Shown here in pieces: positions 1-10,807 of a stretch of 64,000 nt of DNA. Made by a program: the position numbers and the translations under genes. The notes under the pieces were generated by a model. It worked only from the letters and a program-made list of their open reading frames with translations. It made no database searches and was not told the origin of the DNA. Source of the DNA: Vitis vinifera (taxonomy: Eukaryota > Streptophyta > Magnoliopsida > Vitales > Vitaceae); contig NC_081813.1 in NCBI RefSeq assembly GCF_030704535.1, positions 4,859,001 to 4,923,000 of the forward strand. Direction: 5' to 3'. Each line of letters begins with the position of its first letter. The stretch's first letter is position 1.

Positions 1-347
1 CTCTGCTGCTGTCTCTAATCTTCTGTCCATGTCTTTATTTCTTTTGTAAAACTTTGTAATAATCATGTTGGAATTTCTTGTATTTTTGGCATCTCCTCCT
101 TTGCCTGATGTATGCGTGCCTTTTAATTCAGAAGTGATTTTAGTTTTCTCTTGGATGAGAAAGCTATGAAAATGACTCCACTCCATTGTTGATTCCTGTG
201 CTTGGACCGAATTTTCTTTTCTTAGTTCTAATTTTTTTTTCCCCATAAAAAGAAAAGAAAAGAAAAAAAATGGATGCAATTAAACAATATTCTGAAACAT
301 GGTCTTCGAGTTTCTTCTCATCCAGAGACGAGTTTGTATAGATTATG

Positions 348-380
348 TTGGTGTACAACCTTTCCGAATACGAGAGTACT
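348..380 (+). repeat. Imperfect direct repeat, left copy
   Basis: About 33 bases sharing the pattern TTGGTGYACAAC...GAATACGAGA with 932-964. The two copies bracket a GC-rich core of about 550 bases. They could be remnants of LTR-like or duplicated ends; their nature is unknown. Confidence 0.5.
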
Positions 381-931
381 AGACCGCTTCTAAGTACGAC
401 CTTCTCTTCTGATATGTGCCTTTGTTGCACAATATGGGGAGCCAGGGGGTGTTGACAGCATATCATCAAGAAGGCGTGTGGTGGTTCCAAGCGGTGCTTT
501 CTCGACGGCATCGCACGGAAAAACCATTTGCTCAGTCCATGGTCAATTGGTGTCTTCCGGTCGATACCTTTTGGTCCGGCCCTGGGCGGGGCTGGTTGCT
601 TCGCTCAGGACGTTCTCTTCCCAGGGTTTGGCGGTCGCATATCCCCTCTTGGGGATGTGGTCCTGGGTGGATCGGCCCATTTGGGAGACCCGAGAGGTTC
701 TTTTCCGAAGGGCTGGCCAAGGCCTCATCATCTGTCGACGGTCCTTGGGTAGCTACGCTGAGTTGGGCTACCGGTATCTCATTCTGTTTCCTCAATCAAT
801 CAGCAGTTCTTAGCTCATCCAGCTGCATCTGATACTCAACTGGCTGGGGCTCGGGTGTCGGTTGTTGCTCCTCAGCTGGCGGGCGGCACACGTATCGTCG
901 ACGTGGCTAGCTGCCCTGACAGTGCCAATTA

Positions 932-964
932 TTGGTGCACAACATTTTGGAATACGAGAATCCA
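932..964 (+). repeat. Imperfect direct repeat, right copy
   Basis: Partner of 348-380, with a handful of mismatches. It ends about 50 bases before the hAT insertion at 1017. Confidence 0.5.
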
Positions 965-1016
965 GTGACTATTCAGAGGACTGACCACTTCGACCAAATA
1001 GTCACCGATTACATGA

Positions 1017-2454
1017 AAGGGTCTCCAACGGGCCGGGTTGGGGCACTGAGCCCGTTGACTGGTCAACGTGCCGGGCCGGGCCTTTGATATATCTAAGGCC
1101 CGTGGCCTGGCCCATGGGCCCTCAAGCTGGGCAGGCTTGGTGGGCCGGGCTGGCGGGCCCTCTTTTGGGGTAAAAATTAAAATAATTTTTAATTTTGAAG
1201 GGAGGAACCATAAGGGAGCTAGCCACCAACTGAGCCGGCCCTCTTTTGTGTAACTATTTTGCATTAATTATATATATATTAGAAATGTTGTATGATTTTT
1301 GAAAAAAAATAAAAGTGAGTTGGCTGTTCAACGGTTACATGACTGTTGAACATGCCACTCATAATTCAATTTCAAATATATGACCGTTGAACGGTCTTGA
1401 AATTTAAAAAAAAAATTAAATCCTAATATTTAAATCCCTATAAATATTAAATACCCTCAATTTTTTTCTATTCTCTCAACTCTTAAGCTCTCTCCCATTC
1501 CACAATATTTTCGATTATTGCATTTTGTCTCAAATTATTCAATATTATTGGTGGTGAAAAACAAGCATTGGTGGTTCAAAGAGTTCAAATTTGAAGGAAT
1601 TTCTACTTCGGTTCTCCAATTTAGTAACATACTTCACCTTTTCTTTTATTTATTTGTTACATTTTAATTTTACATTTATTATTTTTAGCATAATATTTTA
1701 TCAATAATTCTAATTATGGCAAGTGGTTCTTGTTTTTCATCTAATGCATGTGATAGCAAAAAATTTACTTCAAATATATGGAATTTTTTTTATAGAATAG
1801 AAATAAATTTAGAAAATAATAAAAAAGAAATAAAAGCAAAATGTAAAATTTGTAACAAACTTCTTAGTGGTGGCTTAAATGCAGGTACAAGTCATTTAAA
1901 AAGGCATCATGAAAATTGTAAAACTAAAAATAATATAGATATTAGAAATTACATGCAATTAGGTAAAGATGAAAGTGAAAATTTAAAAACATTTTTTTAT
2001 GATGAATCTTATTGTTGTGAAGAAATGATTGGTTATATAATAAGAGCAGAACAACATTTCAATTTCACTAGTTCGCCATTACCACCAAGAGATAATGATT
2101 AAAATATTTTACTAAATGTATGTCATATTTTTATTTTTATTTTTATGGTTGAAAAGTACAAATGATTGACAAATAAGTAGGTGTCAACCTAGTTAGGATG
2201 TATTTATTTTGTAGTAATGTAAACTTTTCCCACATTTTCAAATGTAATGTATACATTCAATGAATAAAATAGTTAACAATGAATATTTTTATTAGTGTAA
2301 CATTTTCTATTTTTTGAATTTTTTTTTTAATATATATATATATATATATTTAAAAGTGGCGGGCCGGGCCGGGCCTAATTTGGGGCCCATGGCCCGGCCC
2401 ATCTAGAAATGGGCTCTGGCCGGGCCGCGGGCCGTAGGCTTTTTGGAGACCCTT
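1017..2454 (+). mobile_element. Non-autonomous hAT transposon carrying a BED-finger ORF
   Basis: The element is bounded by 12-bp terminal inverted repeats: AAGGGTCTCCAA at 1017-1028 and its exact reverse complement at 2443-2454. It is flanked by the same 10 bases, GATTACATGA, at 1007-1016 and 2455-2464. Because those bases overlap the possible element boundary, the target duplication could be 8 bp, the hAT norm, or up to 10 bp. Both ends are rich in GGCCC/GGGCC subterminal motifs (1030-1165 and 2358-2432), as in Ac-like hATs where they bind transposase. A promoter-like AT-rich stretch precedes a 128-codon ORF that ends after the BED finger. The RNase H-like catalytic core and hAT dimerisation domain are absent, so this is an internal-deletion derivative. 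Confidence 0.85.
1716..2102 (+). CDS. Truncated hAT transposase: N-terminal zinc finger BED domain
   Basis: A 128-codon ORF from an ATG inside the hAT element. Residues about 20-70 match a BED-type zinc finger: an aromatic residue (IWNFFYR) is followed by CKIC (C-x2-C) and then HLKRHHENC, giving the Cys/His ligands. BED fingers of hAT transposases bind the element ends. The rest of a full transposase (usually 600-700 residues) is missing and the frame ends in a short unrelated tail, so it cannot catalyse transposition. It could at most be a DNA-binding remnant. The coding strand is very A-rich, as in many plant hAT ORFs. Confidence 0.75.
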   Translation: MASGSCFSSNACDSKKFTSNIWNFFYRIEINLENNKKEIKAKCKICNKLLSGGLNAGTSHLKRHHENCKTKNNIDIRNYMQLGKDESENLKTFFYDESYCCEEMIGYIIRAEQHFNFTSSPLPPRDND

Positions 2455-2551
2455 GATTACATGAGTGAATTCTTCCACAACCAACCTCCTCAAGCCTTGA
2501 AGAATGAATTTGATGTTTGGAACACATTTAGGGTCTCTTGGTTTTATCATT

Positions 2552-2554
<3 letters not shown>

Positions 2555-2600
<46 letters not shown>
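2555..2600. repeat. (AT)n microsatellite
   Basis: An uninterrupted AT dinucleotide tract of about 46 bases. Shorter AT tracts occur at 2330-2349, 2664-2678 and 2920-2934. Confidence 0.95.
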
Positions 2601-2603
<3 letters not shown>

Positions 2604-2730
2604 TAAAATTAGACAAAAATTTACATATTTTTAAAATTATTTAATTTTTATAAAAAAAAAGTTATATATATATATATAAAGGCTTAAACTAGTATATAAA
2701 AATAATTTATTAATTTTAAATATATTTTTT

Positions 2731-3353
2731 AAGGTTATATTTGGTTCTAAAAAATTAAGAGAAATGTGATGAAAAAAATAAAAAGAAAAGTAAGAAGGTA
2801 GAAAAAGTGAAAAATAAGAAAATATTTATGTTATATTTGGCTCAAAGTAATTAAAAAAGAAAAAAAGTATTAAGAAAAATAATTGTTTTATGTTTAGTTT
2901 TACTATCCAAAATATGCAATATATATATATATATAATTAAAATTAATGTAATTTTAAATTATTTAATATTTATATAGAAATTTAAAAAAAAAATTAAATG
3001 AACTTAAAGTGCCATAAAAATAATTTATTAATTTTTAGTTACAGTAGAGTTTGAAGATAAATATAAGGAAAAAAAAAGGAAAAAAAATCATAAATAATTT
3101 TTATGTGGTATTTTAAACTCATTTAACTTATTTTAACTCTATTGTATAAATATTAAATAATTTTATAAATTTTTAATTAATTTTAATTACATATTATACT
3201 GTTTAGCGAATTTTATAGTGGAACCCAACATACAGAAAACAATTTTTCTAAATATTTTTCTCTTTCCTCATCATTACTTTTCCTTTCCTAATGTCTTTTT
3301 CCTCTCTATTTTTTTTCGCCCGTATCTTCCAAGAACCAACCAAACACAGCCTT
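2731..3353. mobile_element. MITE-like element with imperfect terminal inverted repeats
   Basis: The left end AAGGTTATATTTGGTTCT resembles the reverse complement of the right end (AAGGCTGTGTTTGGTTGG). The inner arms are A-rich on the left (poly-purine AAGAAAAG-type) and T-rich on the right, so the whole element is roughly a long inverted repeat. It has no coding capacity. I could not fix a target-site duplication, so the superfamily is open. Confidence 0.5.
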
Positions 3354-3638
3354 AGGATCTTCATCTTTTTATTCATCATTTGGGTTGAGAAAACTAAATC
3401 ACACAATCATATACACGAGTGAAATATAATTAACTTATAAATTGTAGTAAAAGAATTGAATCTACTTCCCTATACAAACAGAGAGGAAAATTGGACTTCC
3501 TACCAATTATTAGCATTCCTCTACTATCACATTATTCATGATTTATCCATAACAGAAGCCAGTGCAGATTACATCTACAAGAGACCAAAACTGGGCTTCA
3601 TACTAATTCTTCAAAAGAAAATGTGGTTGCCAACTTAA

Positions 3639-6600
3639 CTAAAAAGGATTCCTCCCCTCATCGATTTCGATGACAAGAAGTCGCTTCAGGTCCGACCCGT
3701 TTGGTCCTTCAGAGTAGAGTGTGGGAAGGTAAGCATTGTATGCTGGTAGATAGCGCGAAACAAAGTCTTGTACCTGCAAAAACCCCAAAAACCAGAACCT
3801 GAGTTTTGACAGTTCTTCCAACAATCGAAAATGATTGATGGTAGGAAACATGAAGGATGTTCTTGAATCAAATGGATATGGTATGGGATACACACCTCCT
3901 CATCAGACATTCCGGGTTTGCCTTCTGCCCTCATAGCAATCTCTGCCTGCAATTTTTTTGCAGGGATGGTTAATGAAGTAGGTGATATGGAATAAGAGTT
4001 CTTAGAGAGGAATAGAACATATAGCTGTTGTGAGAGTATGCCAATGCAGTAGCTAACCTGCAATCGCCATTCATAGACACAGCTCGGGTCCTTGATCTTG
4101 ATAACAATCCACACCTTTATGAACTTGTCCCATGCATCATAATAAGCTTCCAGATTTTTATTTACCGTCTCCAGCTGAAAAATTAAGAATTAACTTGAAC
4201 TTGAGCCCCAAAAACTCCTACTACAAGGATGCCATAATGGTAGAATGATTCTGCTAAAGTGGAAAATGTTGGAACTCTGTTCTCTTGGTTCTAACCTGGG
4301 GATCAACGCTTTTGACAAATTCTGCTGGAAGGGGTTTGAAACCAAGCATCCAACCTTCAAAGAGAACCGCCTAAACAACCACGCGGATATAAATTGTTGG
4401 CAGCAACAAAATTTTCAAAATTTTCCAACATAGGGAATTGAAGTAGAGCAGGAAACCAAACACCCAATCTTCACATACAAACCAATTATTTTTTAAAATA
4501 GTAAATTGAATATCCTCTCACCGTTAATGGCCCTTCAACCTCTGGCCATGTTGAAGGATCGGCCCTGTCACCCTTCCCTTTGTAGGCAGACTATATAAGA
4601 GAACAAATTTGCATAAGCAACCTTGATATCTCAAAGGAATTGAGAAACAAGTGGAATTGATAATTTCGTGGCACACATACCTTGTCATACCGAGGAAGCT
4701 TCATCTTCATTCCTGGATAGTTTTAACACAATTCATGTTATACCTCAGATGAAAATGGACTAAAAAGAATGGGGAATTGTAAAATGCTTCAGAAATGAGT
4801 GAGGGGGAATCTCACCTTCTTTAGTCAATTTACTTATAGCTGTCAGTGTTTCAATAGAGAGGGAAAGATCATGGCTACCAGCATTTCCACGTAGCTAAAA
4901 CAAGGAAAAGAGAAAAGGAAAAGATGATTTAAATTATCTGGTTAAGTTACAAATGGCCCACCATCTCTATTGAATTGATAAATATCTCAAGACTATGTGC
5001 ATTGCTACCTCCAGAAGTGCATTCCCAGGATTCTCTTCTCTTAGTTTAGCCTACACTCAACAAAAATTTGTATCAAGAAATGGCAACACAAACAAGAAAA
5101 ATGAATCAAGAAATGGCAACACAAACAAGAAAAACAGGCAAGTGCCAAAACTCCCTACAACATACCTGACCCTCTGCTGTCAAATAGAAATCATCTATGG
5201 ATATTGTTGCAGTCTTCCTGCGATTTGAATGGGTCAGAAGTTCCAAATTTTCTTTCTTTTTTCTTGGATTGTCACAAAAAACTTAAAAATCAATTGCTTG
5301 CATTCATAAATTTCATTGGTCTGCAACATACCTGCCCGTCACGTTGAAAAGATGATTTAGAGCAAAGACAAGGGTAGTCTTCCCACAACCTTGTGGTGCA
5401 CTAAAACCAATCTGCATTACAAAAAATATGTCAGCACAATAATGCAGAAACCGCAGGTTGATAGATAGCTATGCTTGTCAAGAAAATTTCTGAACATCAA
5501 AAAAAGGAGGGAAAGGGGATTTAAAATTTAAACATTATGGGTGTACCACTAAAGGAGGGATTTCGTCCCCATCTTTGTACATGGATCTGTGTTGAGAAAT
5601 CTGATCTTCACACCAAAAGAAGACTGGTATGTAGTAGTGATAGAACCTAGCCTTCTGAGGAATTGTGAGGTACAATTCATTGAGCTGAAACAATCTAGAT
5701 AGGTATGAGCCATATGCTAACCACTTGTCTATGGATTCAGCCACCATTTCTTTGGTCAGACCTAATTTGTCCATAAGGGGACCTGAGCATATAAATTCAA
5801 AAAGGTCCTGCACAGAGGAAACTTCTGCAGGTGTTTTGGGTAAAGCCGAATACAATGGACCCTGCTTCCTCCCATTGTTTGCATTGGTGTCACAACACAT
5901 TGACTTTTCTTGCATCCACGAGGAGCCATGGCCCATAGGAAAAATCCCTGAGCATAGAAAAAGAAAAGAGCAAATGCATTAGCTCAGTGTTGAACAGAAC
6001 CACAAAGTGCAACTGCAATCAATAACTCCCCAAAATGTGGATATTGATCAAATGTAAATCAATCTGATTTCATACCATTACAAATATTGTTATCATTCTA
6101 GGTGATGCACCAACAAATCTGTACCATGGCCAATTTTTTAGCATAACAGTAAGAGCTTGTTCGACAGTGCTTTTAGAAAACACTTCTAGCATAAAAAGCG
6201 TTTTTGAAAAATAATCAAATGTATGATAAAATTCAGAAAGCACTTTTAAAAAGTTAAAAAATCATTTATACAGCTTTCCCCAAAACACTTCTACAGAAAA
6301 CACTTCAACAAAAAAATATTTCAAATAGAAACACTCCCAAATGCACTCTAAATAGCCCCAAGAATTCCACACATTACATATTCAAACTCAATCACCTTAT
6401 GCAAGCTTTTCTACTTCTATATGCTATTCCTATTTTTGTAATCTAAGAAAAAGATGGCCTTAAAAATCTGATAAAATAGAAAAATAATTACGAGTGTCAA
6501 TTACATAAGATACAGAGCACAATGTTAAACATCAAAGACGACAAAATAAAGAAAGTGATAAAACCCATGTTGATTCTTTGGCAAATCAAGCCATTAGCTA

Positions 6601-7579
6601 AGTCTATGTGGGTCTTAGAAAAAGCTGCAACAGGAAAAAGGGATTGAATTGGCGGACCCAAGTAGAAGGAGATAAGGTTTTGTTGAGTTGAATATTTTAG
6701 CAGTATGACTGAATGAGCAACCCCCTTTAAACTGCCTCAAATTCCACAAAATGAAAGCAATTTACAAATCTTTTATGCCGACAAAATATTAAAAAAGGAC
6801 CCAGTAATCAAAGCATTGAAAAAATAAAAGAAACGTGAATACTCGAATACCCATCAATCTTCCATTGCAATCCCAAAGCAGAAATACATTAACCCTCCGT
6901 TTGCAGAGGAAATGAAAAAAAAAAATTCTAATCCCCTATTCATGTTGCTTTGGATTTCATGAAAAAGCCAAGTCAACCAGCCCAAGTTTACTCTCATTAA
7001 TCTCAGTCAGTTGGAGCCTTCGGTGTTCCTAGGTCCCAAACAATGAAAAAACCAAGTCTCGAAGTGAAAATTTCTATCCCTGTCCCTACACTTTCCCAGC
7101 AACCAAACAAAACGTGAAGGCCTAACACCTAAGGAAAATCAAATTACAGACAAATATCATAATTTTACAAAAAAAAAAAAAAAAACCCATAACCCACGAA
7201 ACCAAAACAAACATTTGCATAAACCCACCACTTGGTTCTCAAAAAATTACAGAAAAAAAAAAAATCAACACTTAGTAATTATCGACTTTCCTCCATTTTC
7301 CCACAAACCAAACAGGGATAATGCAAAGAAAAACCAAAAAAAAAAAAGAGGGAGAGAGAGAGATGTACCTGGGTTAGAGGAGTAGGTAGGCATGTGAGAG
7401 AGCTTGGAAGAAGCATTAGATTTGGAGAGTGAAGAGAGAGAGGAGAAGACGGAAACATCATATTTAGAAAAAAATTTATATTTGCAAAGTGTATTGTTGT
7501 TATAGAAAGTGTTTAAAGGAGTCATCCATGGAGGTGTCGTCGTGGGGTTTGATAATATATTCAATATCTCCATTCTCAT
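3639..7579 (-). CDS. GLYK: D-glycerate 3-kinase, chloroplastic (12 exons)
   Basis: Phosphorylates D-glycerate to 3-phosphoglycerate with ATP, the last step of the photorespiratory C2 cycle, in the chloroplast stroma. Minus-strand exons: 7579-7369, 5947-5547, 5411-5332, 5217-5166, 5050-5009, 4894-4816, 4712-4681, 4590-4522, 4370-4296, 4174-4058, 3946-3896, 3773-3639. Every junction is GT-AG and the frame closes, giving 447 residues, close to the Arabidopsis enzyme (about 456). Exon 1 encodes a Ser/Thr-rich N-terminus poor in acidic residues, fitting a plastid transit peptide. The Walker A loop SAPQGCGKTT is at about 208-217, followed by SIDDFY (kinase Asp), LPRYDKSAYKGKGDR and FEGWMLGF. The start is the first ATG (7579); a second in-frame ATG at 7573 is possible. 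Intron 1 (1.4 kb) holds a MITE-like insert. Confidence 0.95.
6153..6349. mobile_element. Short MITE-like insert in GLYK intron 1
   Basis: About 200 bases rich in AAAACACTTCTA motifs. The left end GAGCTTGTTCGACAGTG is partly complementary to the right end (reverse complement GAGTGCATTTGGGAGTG). No ORF. No clear target duplication was found, so this is a tentative hAT-type MITE call. Confidence 0.4.
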
Positions 7580-8564
7580 CTCTTTGCTTTCTCTCTCTAG
7601 TTTCTCTCTCTAAAAAACTTTTTGTCTCCCGTGCCTCTCTTCCACAAAATGGGGCTAGACCTTGTTCACAGTTGAGCCACCCGTACAGTCCTTTCGGCAT
7701 CTTTGGCTCCCCTCTACAAAATCTTATACGCTATTATATTTATATTTTATATATATGTAAAAGATAACGTTTTGAAAAATAAGGTTTTGTTTGATAATTA
7801 GTTTCAAAAATAATTTTTGAGAATAATTTTGATATTTGTAGAATAAAAATCTGCTTTGATATCTTTAATATTTTTAAATATGTTTTAAAATATAAATTTC
7901 ATATTATTTTATTTTTAATTATTTTATATGTTTATATAATTATTTTTTAAAATAGTATTTAAAAAATAAATAAAAACAACTTAAAAAAATTAAAAAAATT
8001 TATCTGAAAATATCAATTTTTCTATTTAAAAACATAAAATAATTTTTGGGTTATGTTTTCCTGTTGTTTTATTTTGATAAACAGAAAACGTTTTTCAAAA
8101 ACAAGTGCAAACAAACCCTAATTCTTATAAAAAATGGTTTTTGAAAATAATTTTAAACAATAATTATCTAATGGTTTCTATAATAAAAAAAATTGTTCAT
8201 GAACTTAATAGTATTTTTTGTGTAATTTGTATATCTATCTTTTAAAAATAATTAAAATATGTTTTCATAAATGAAAAATTTACGAAACAAAAACTAATTA
8301 CCAAACATGTTAGTAAGTTCAATTAAAACAATTAAAAGAAAAAATAGGTTATAAACCCTAAAAATTAAGGAAAAGCAAATGAAATGAGAAGTAAAGAAAT
8401 TACAATTTGGGTGCTTTTAATTATTTTTAAGGAATAAAATAATTTTAAATTAAAATCCCTCTTTAATTACAACTACCTTTAATTTTTTTAGTGTAAATAC
8501 AATTAAAAAGATATTTTTTAATTTTTAATCTCCATTATTTAAATTAATTTTCCTTATATTAACC
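7580..8564. other. GLYK upstream region and AT-rich intergenic DNA
   Basis: Just upstream of the GLYK ATG are CT-rich tracts (7580-7612 on the plus strand, GA-rich in the gene's sense) that probably lie in its 5' leader or promoter. From about 7770 to 8130 is a MITE-like stretch: an AGGTTTTGTTTG-type left end and a GTGCAAACAAACCCTAATT right end, with an AT-rich middle. No gene is visible. Confidence 0.4.
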
Positions 8565-9055
8565 CTAATCTAAAAATATTTTTAATTAGTTTTAATTGTA
8601 TTGGACTTTTGTTTTTTTTCGTATTTCATATAGTAAAATTCTCCCAAAGCTGGCTCCACGCCTAAGTAATACAATTGGTTGCAAGGGTAACGCCATGACC
8701 ACCACCCACCTTTGCATTCGGAAGTGACAACTGATTTAACTTTTTAACGACCGCCCATCTTTCGATTTGGAAGTGACAGCTGACGAGTGTTTCATTGGAC
8801 ACAAGTTGTTTTAACAAAGACAATTTTGATTCAGGATGGATAATGCCCCGTCATCAAGCCTATCGAAGATGTAAAATTCAGTGGGAAGGTTAATAAACGT
8901 TTATAATCGAAAAGCCAAAATCAGTAACACCATGATACTACCTGCTACTGCAACAATTCAGATTCCCCATTTCTTTCCCTCCCTCAGGTCAGTGCCAAAT
9001 GGGGAGAATGTGTGGTAGCGGATAATCTTGATCAGGACAAAAGTATTAGCAGATA
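8565..9055 (-). pseudogene. Duplicated 3' tail and downstream flank of PIG-M
   Basis: This stretch is a diverged copy of 24898-25415: shared blocks include TTTTTAATTAGTTTTAATTG, GGCTCCACGCCTAAGTAATA and GATAATCTTGATCAGGACAA. In the source that region spans the downstream flank and the last coding bases of PIG-M exon 4 (minus strand). Here the coding part is internally deleted (the bases corresponding to about 25340-25365 are shortened) and is cut off at about 9055, where kelch-repeat sequence begins. It cannot encode an enzyme. This is a duplicated fragment rather than a processed copy, because non-transcribed flank is included. Confidence 0.8.
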
Positions 9056-9614
9056 TGCCAGGTGCGCGGAGGTCGGGTTTGGAGCGGGTGGTGTATGTTG
9101 GTTAGAAGAACGCATTGAAGTCAGCGCTGGTGTATGACGTGGCAAAGGATGAGTGGGCTCCACTGCCTGACATGGCAAGGGAGCGCAGTATTCCACCGTG
9201 GTAAGTTTCATGTCATCGGCGGGTGCTGCACGTACGGAGATGCAAGGCAGGTTCGAGAGGAGCGCGGAAGCCTTCGATTTTGCCAACTGGGAGTGGGACA
9301 AGGCAGAGGAGGATTTCCTGGAAGACAGCACGTGCCCGAGGACCTGCGTGGACGGTGGTGACATGGGGATGTACATGTGTCATGCGGGTGAGGCGGTGGC
9401 ACTGCAGGACTCCAGATGGCAGACAGTAGACAAATTGCTAGCTGAGATTCGCCACACAGCTTACATGACAGCATGGGAGGGGAAGCTGTTAGTGAGCATT
9501 GGTGAAGCCCATGTGGCGTACATGTTGGATTTGAAGAGTCGCAGGTGGAGGAAATTGGTGGCGCCGGAGGAGTTTTGTGGTCATGTTCAGTCAGGTTGCT
9601 GTTTGGAGATCTAA
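9056..9614 (+). pseudogene. F-box/kelch-repeat protein fragment (KMD-like), frameshifted
   Basis: Pieces of one kelch protein can be read in different frames: KNALKSALVYDVAKDEWAPL, then VFHRGKFHVIGG, then RFERSAEAFDFANWEWDKAE and finally the C-terminus ending HVQSGCCLEI with a normal stop. These resemble the C-terminal kelch propeller of plant F-box/kelch proteins of the KISS ME DEADLY type (Arabidopsis At1g80440/At1g15670 group), which send type-B ARRs or PAL for degradation. There is an early in-frame stop after VYVG, a small deletion before VFHRG and at least two frameshifts. The F-box half is absent. Clearly a pseudogene fragment, fused head-on to the PIG-M tail copy. Confidence 0.85.
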
Positions 9615-10807
9615 ATGCTCCGGAATGAAAAATGAGAAATTCTAGTCTATGTTATACTTCCACCTTGTTCATCAACTTTCTTTTCAATCACAATCATAAT
9701 AAGAAAAATCACCATTAACAACCTCAAATGTTAAAATCAACCAGTTTTTCTCACAAAACATTTCAATCACAAACAATACACTTGACAGTGGGATATCAAA
9801 CTCAAGGAAGTAAGCGGTGCTCTGGTATATGAACCAAAGCATGTGGCTATGTTCATAGGATTATATCACATACACACACCATGAAATATCAATGCTCTGA
9901 GAATCAGCATTTGCGCCTCCCTGATGAAACATACCAGAGACCTCAGACCAAACCCAGATTCCAAGTAGAAGGAAAAAGAGCAGGACATCTCCAATCAGCA
10001 AAAACAGCAGCAACACAGTCTATATAAAGAAGATGAAAACCCGGCTGTTGCCAGAACTGCCCAACCCTGAATGCAACAAAAAGAGAAATGAAAAAAAGAA
10101 AATAGAAAAGCAAAAAGTGATCAGAGCCAACCAGATAGAGGTAACTTAACAATAGAAGAGAAAATACCCTTGTAACTTAACAAGGCAATAATTCTTTAAT
10201 GGAATATCTATAGCTATAGTAGTTGTGAAACCCAGTTGTTCAGCTTGAAATATATGGAACTAAGATGAAAAGAAGTTGATCTGTTTCTGTTTATAGATTG
10301 AAATTGATCAAAAAAATTAAGACAAAGAAATAATATAGTTTAAAACTCTGAATTATTTTCAAGTTCTCAAGTAACCAACAGGGAATGTCATCCCATTTTG
10401 AAACAATAGACCTCCTTCAAAGTGCCATATGGGTGAACCTTTTATAACAATTATTTCACAAGGAACAACTAGAATTGAATTACCCATCCAAGATCTTGGA
10501 AGGGGAGGACCATGATATAGAAAGGGGTGTAGATTTGGCTTTGTTTGGATCTCAAAAGATTCAAAGCAACATAGAAGAGAAAGAAAATAAAAGGGAAAAA
10601 AATAGATTGAAAGTTATTAGGACTAGGCTGAAAATTATGGAAGTAATCTATACAGATCAAACATTGAAAGTTATTATGATGTTTGAAACTTTGATGCACT
10701 TTTGACATAGGTAAAGTAAAAATTTCCACAAAAGAATGAATAAGGAAAGAAAAGTATTTTTCAAATATAACATAAAAGTTAATTAATACCTGAAAGATGG
10801 ATAAAAA
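9615..10807. other. Intergenic DNA downstream of the NLR gene
   Basis: No gene recognised. The part closest to 10808 should contain the 3' UTR and poly(A) site of the minus-strand NLR. Short open frames at 9943-10152 and 10475-10729 have no recognisable domain. Confidence 0.4.

Larger units (their letters stand above)
1..1016. other. Unassigned leading segment with a GC-rich core
   Basis: No recognisable gene. The first 350 bases are AT-rich and could be intron or downstream flank of a gene to the left. About 440-910 is markedly GC-rich compared with its surroundings, and short open frames occur on both strands there, but none has a recognisable domain. The core is bracketed by an imperfect direct repeat (see 348-380 and 932-964). 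It may be a degenerate mobile element, but no coding domain supports that. Confidence 0.4.

Noticed and set aside
416-832. Long overlapping frames on both strands of the GC-rich core
   Set aside because: No recognisable domain, starts are mostly not ATG, and several overlapping frames are open at once, as expected by chance in GC-rich DNA.
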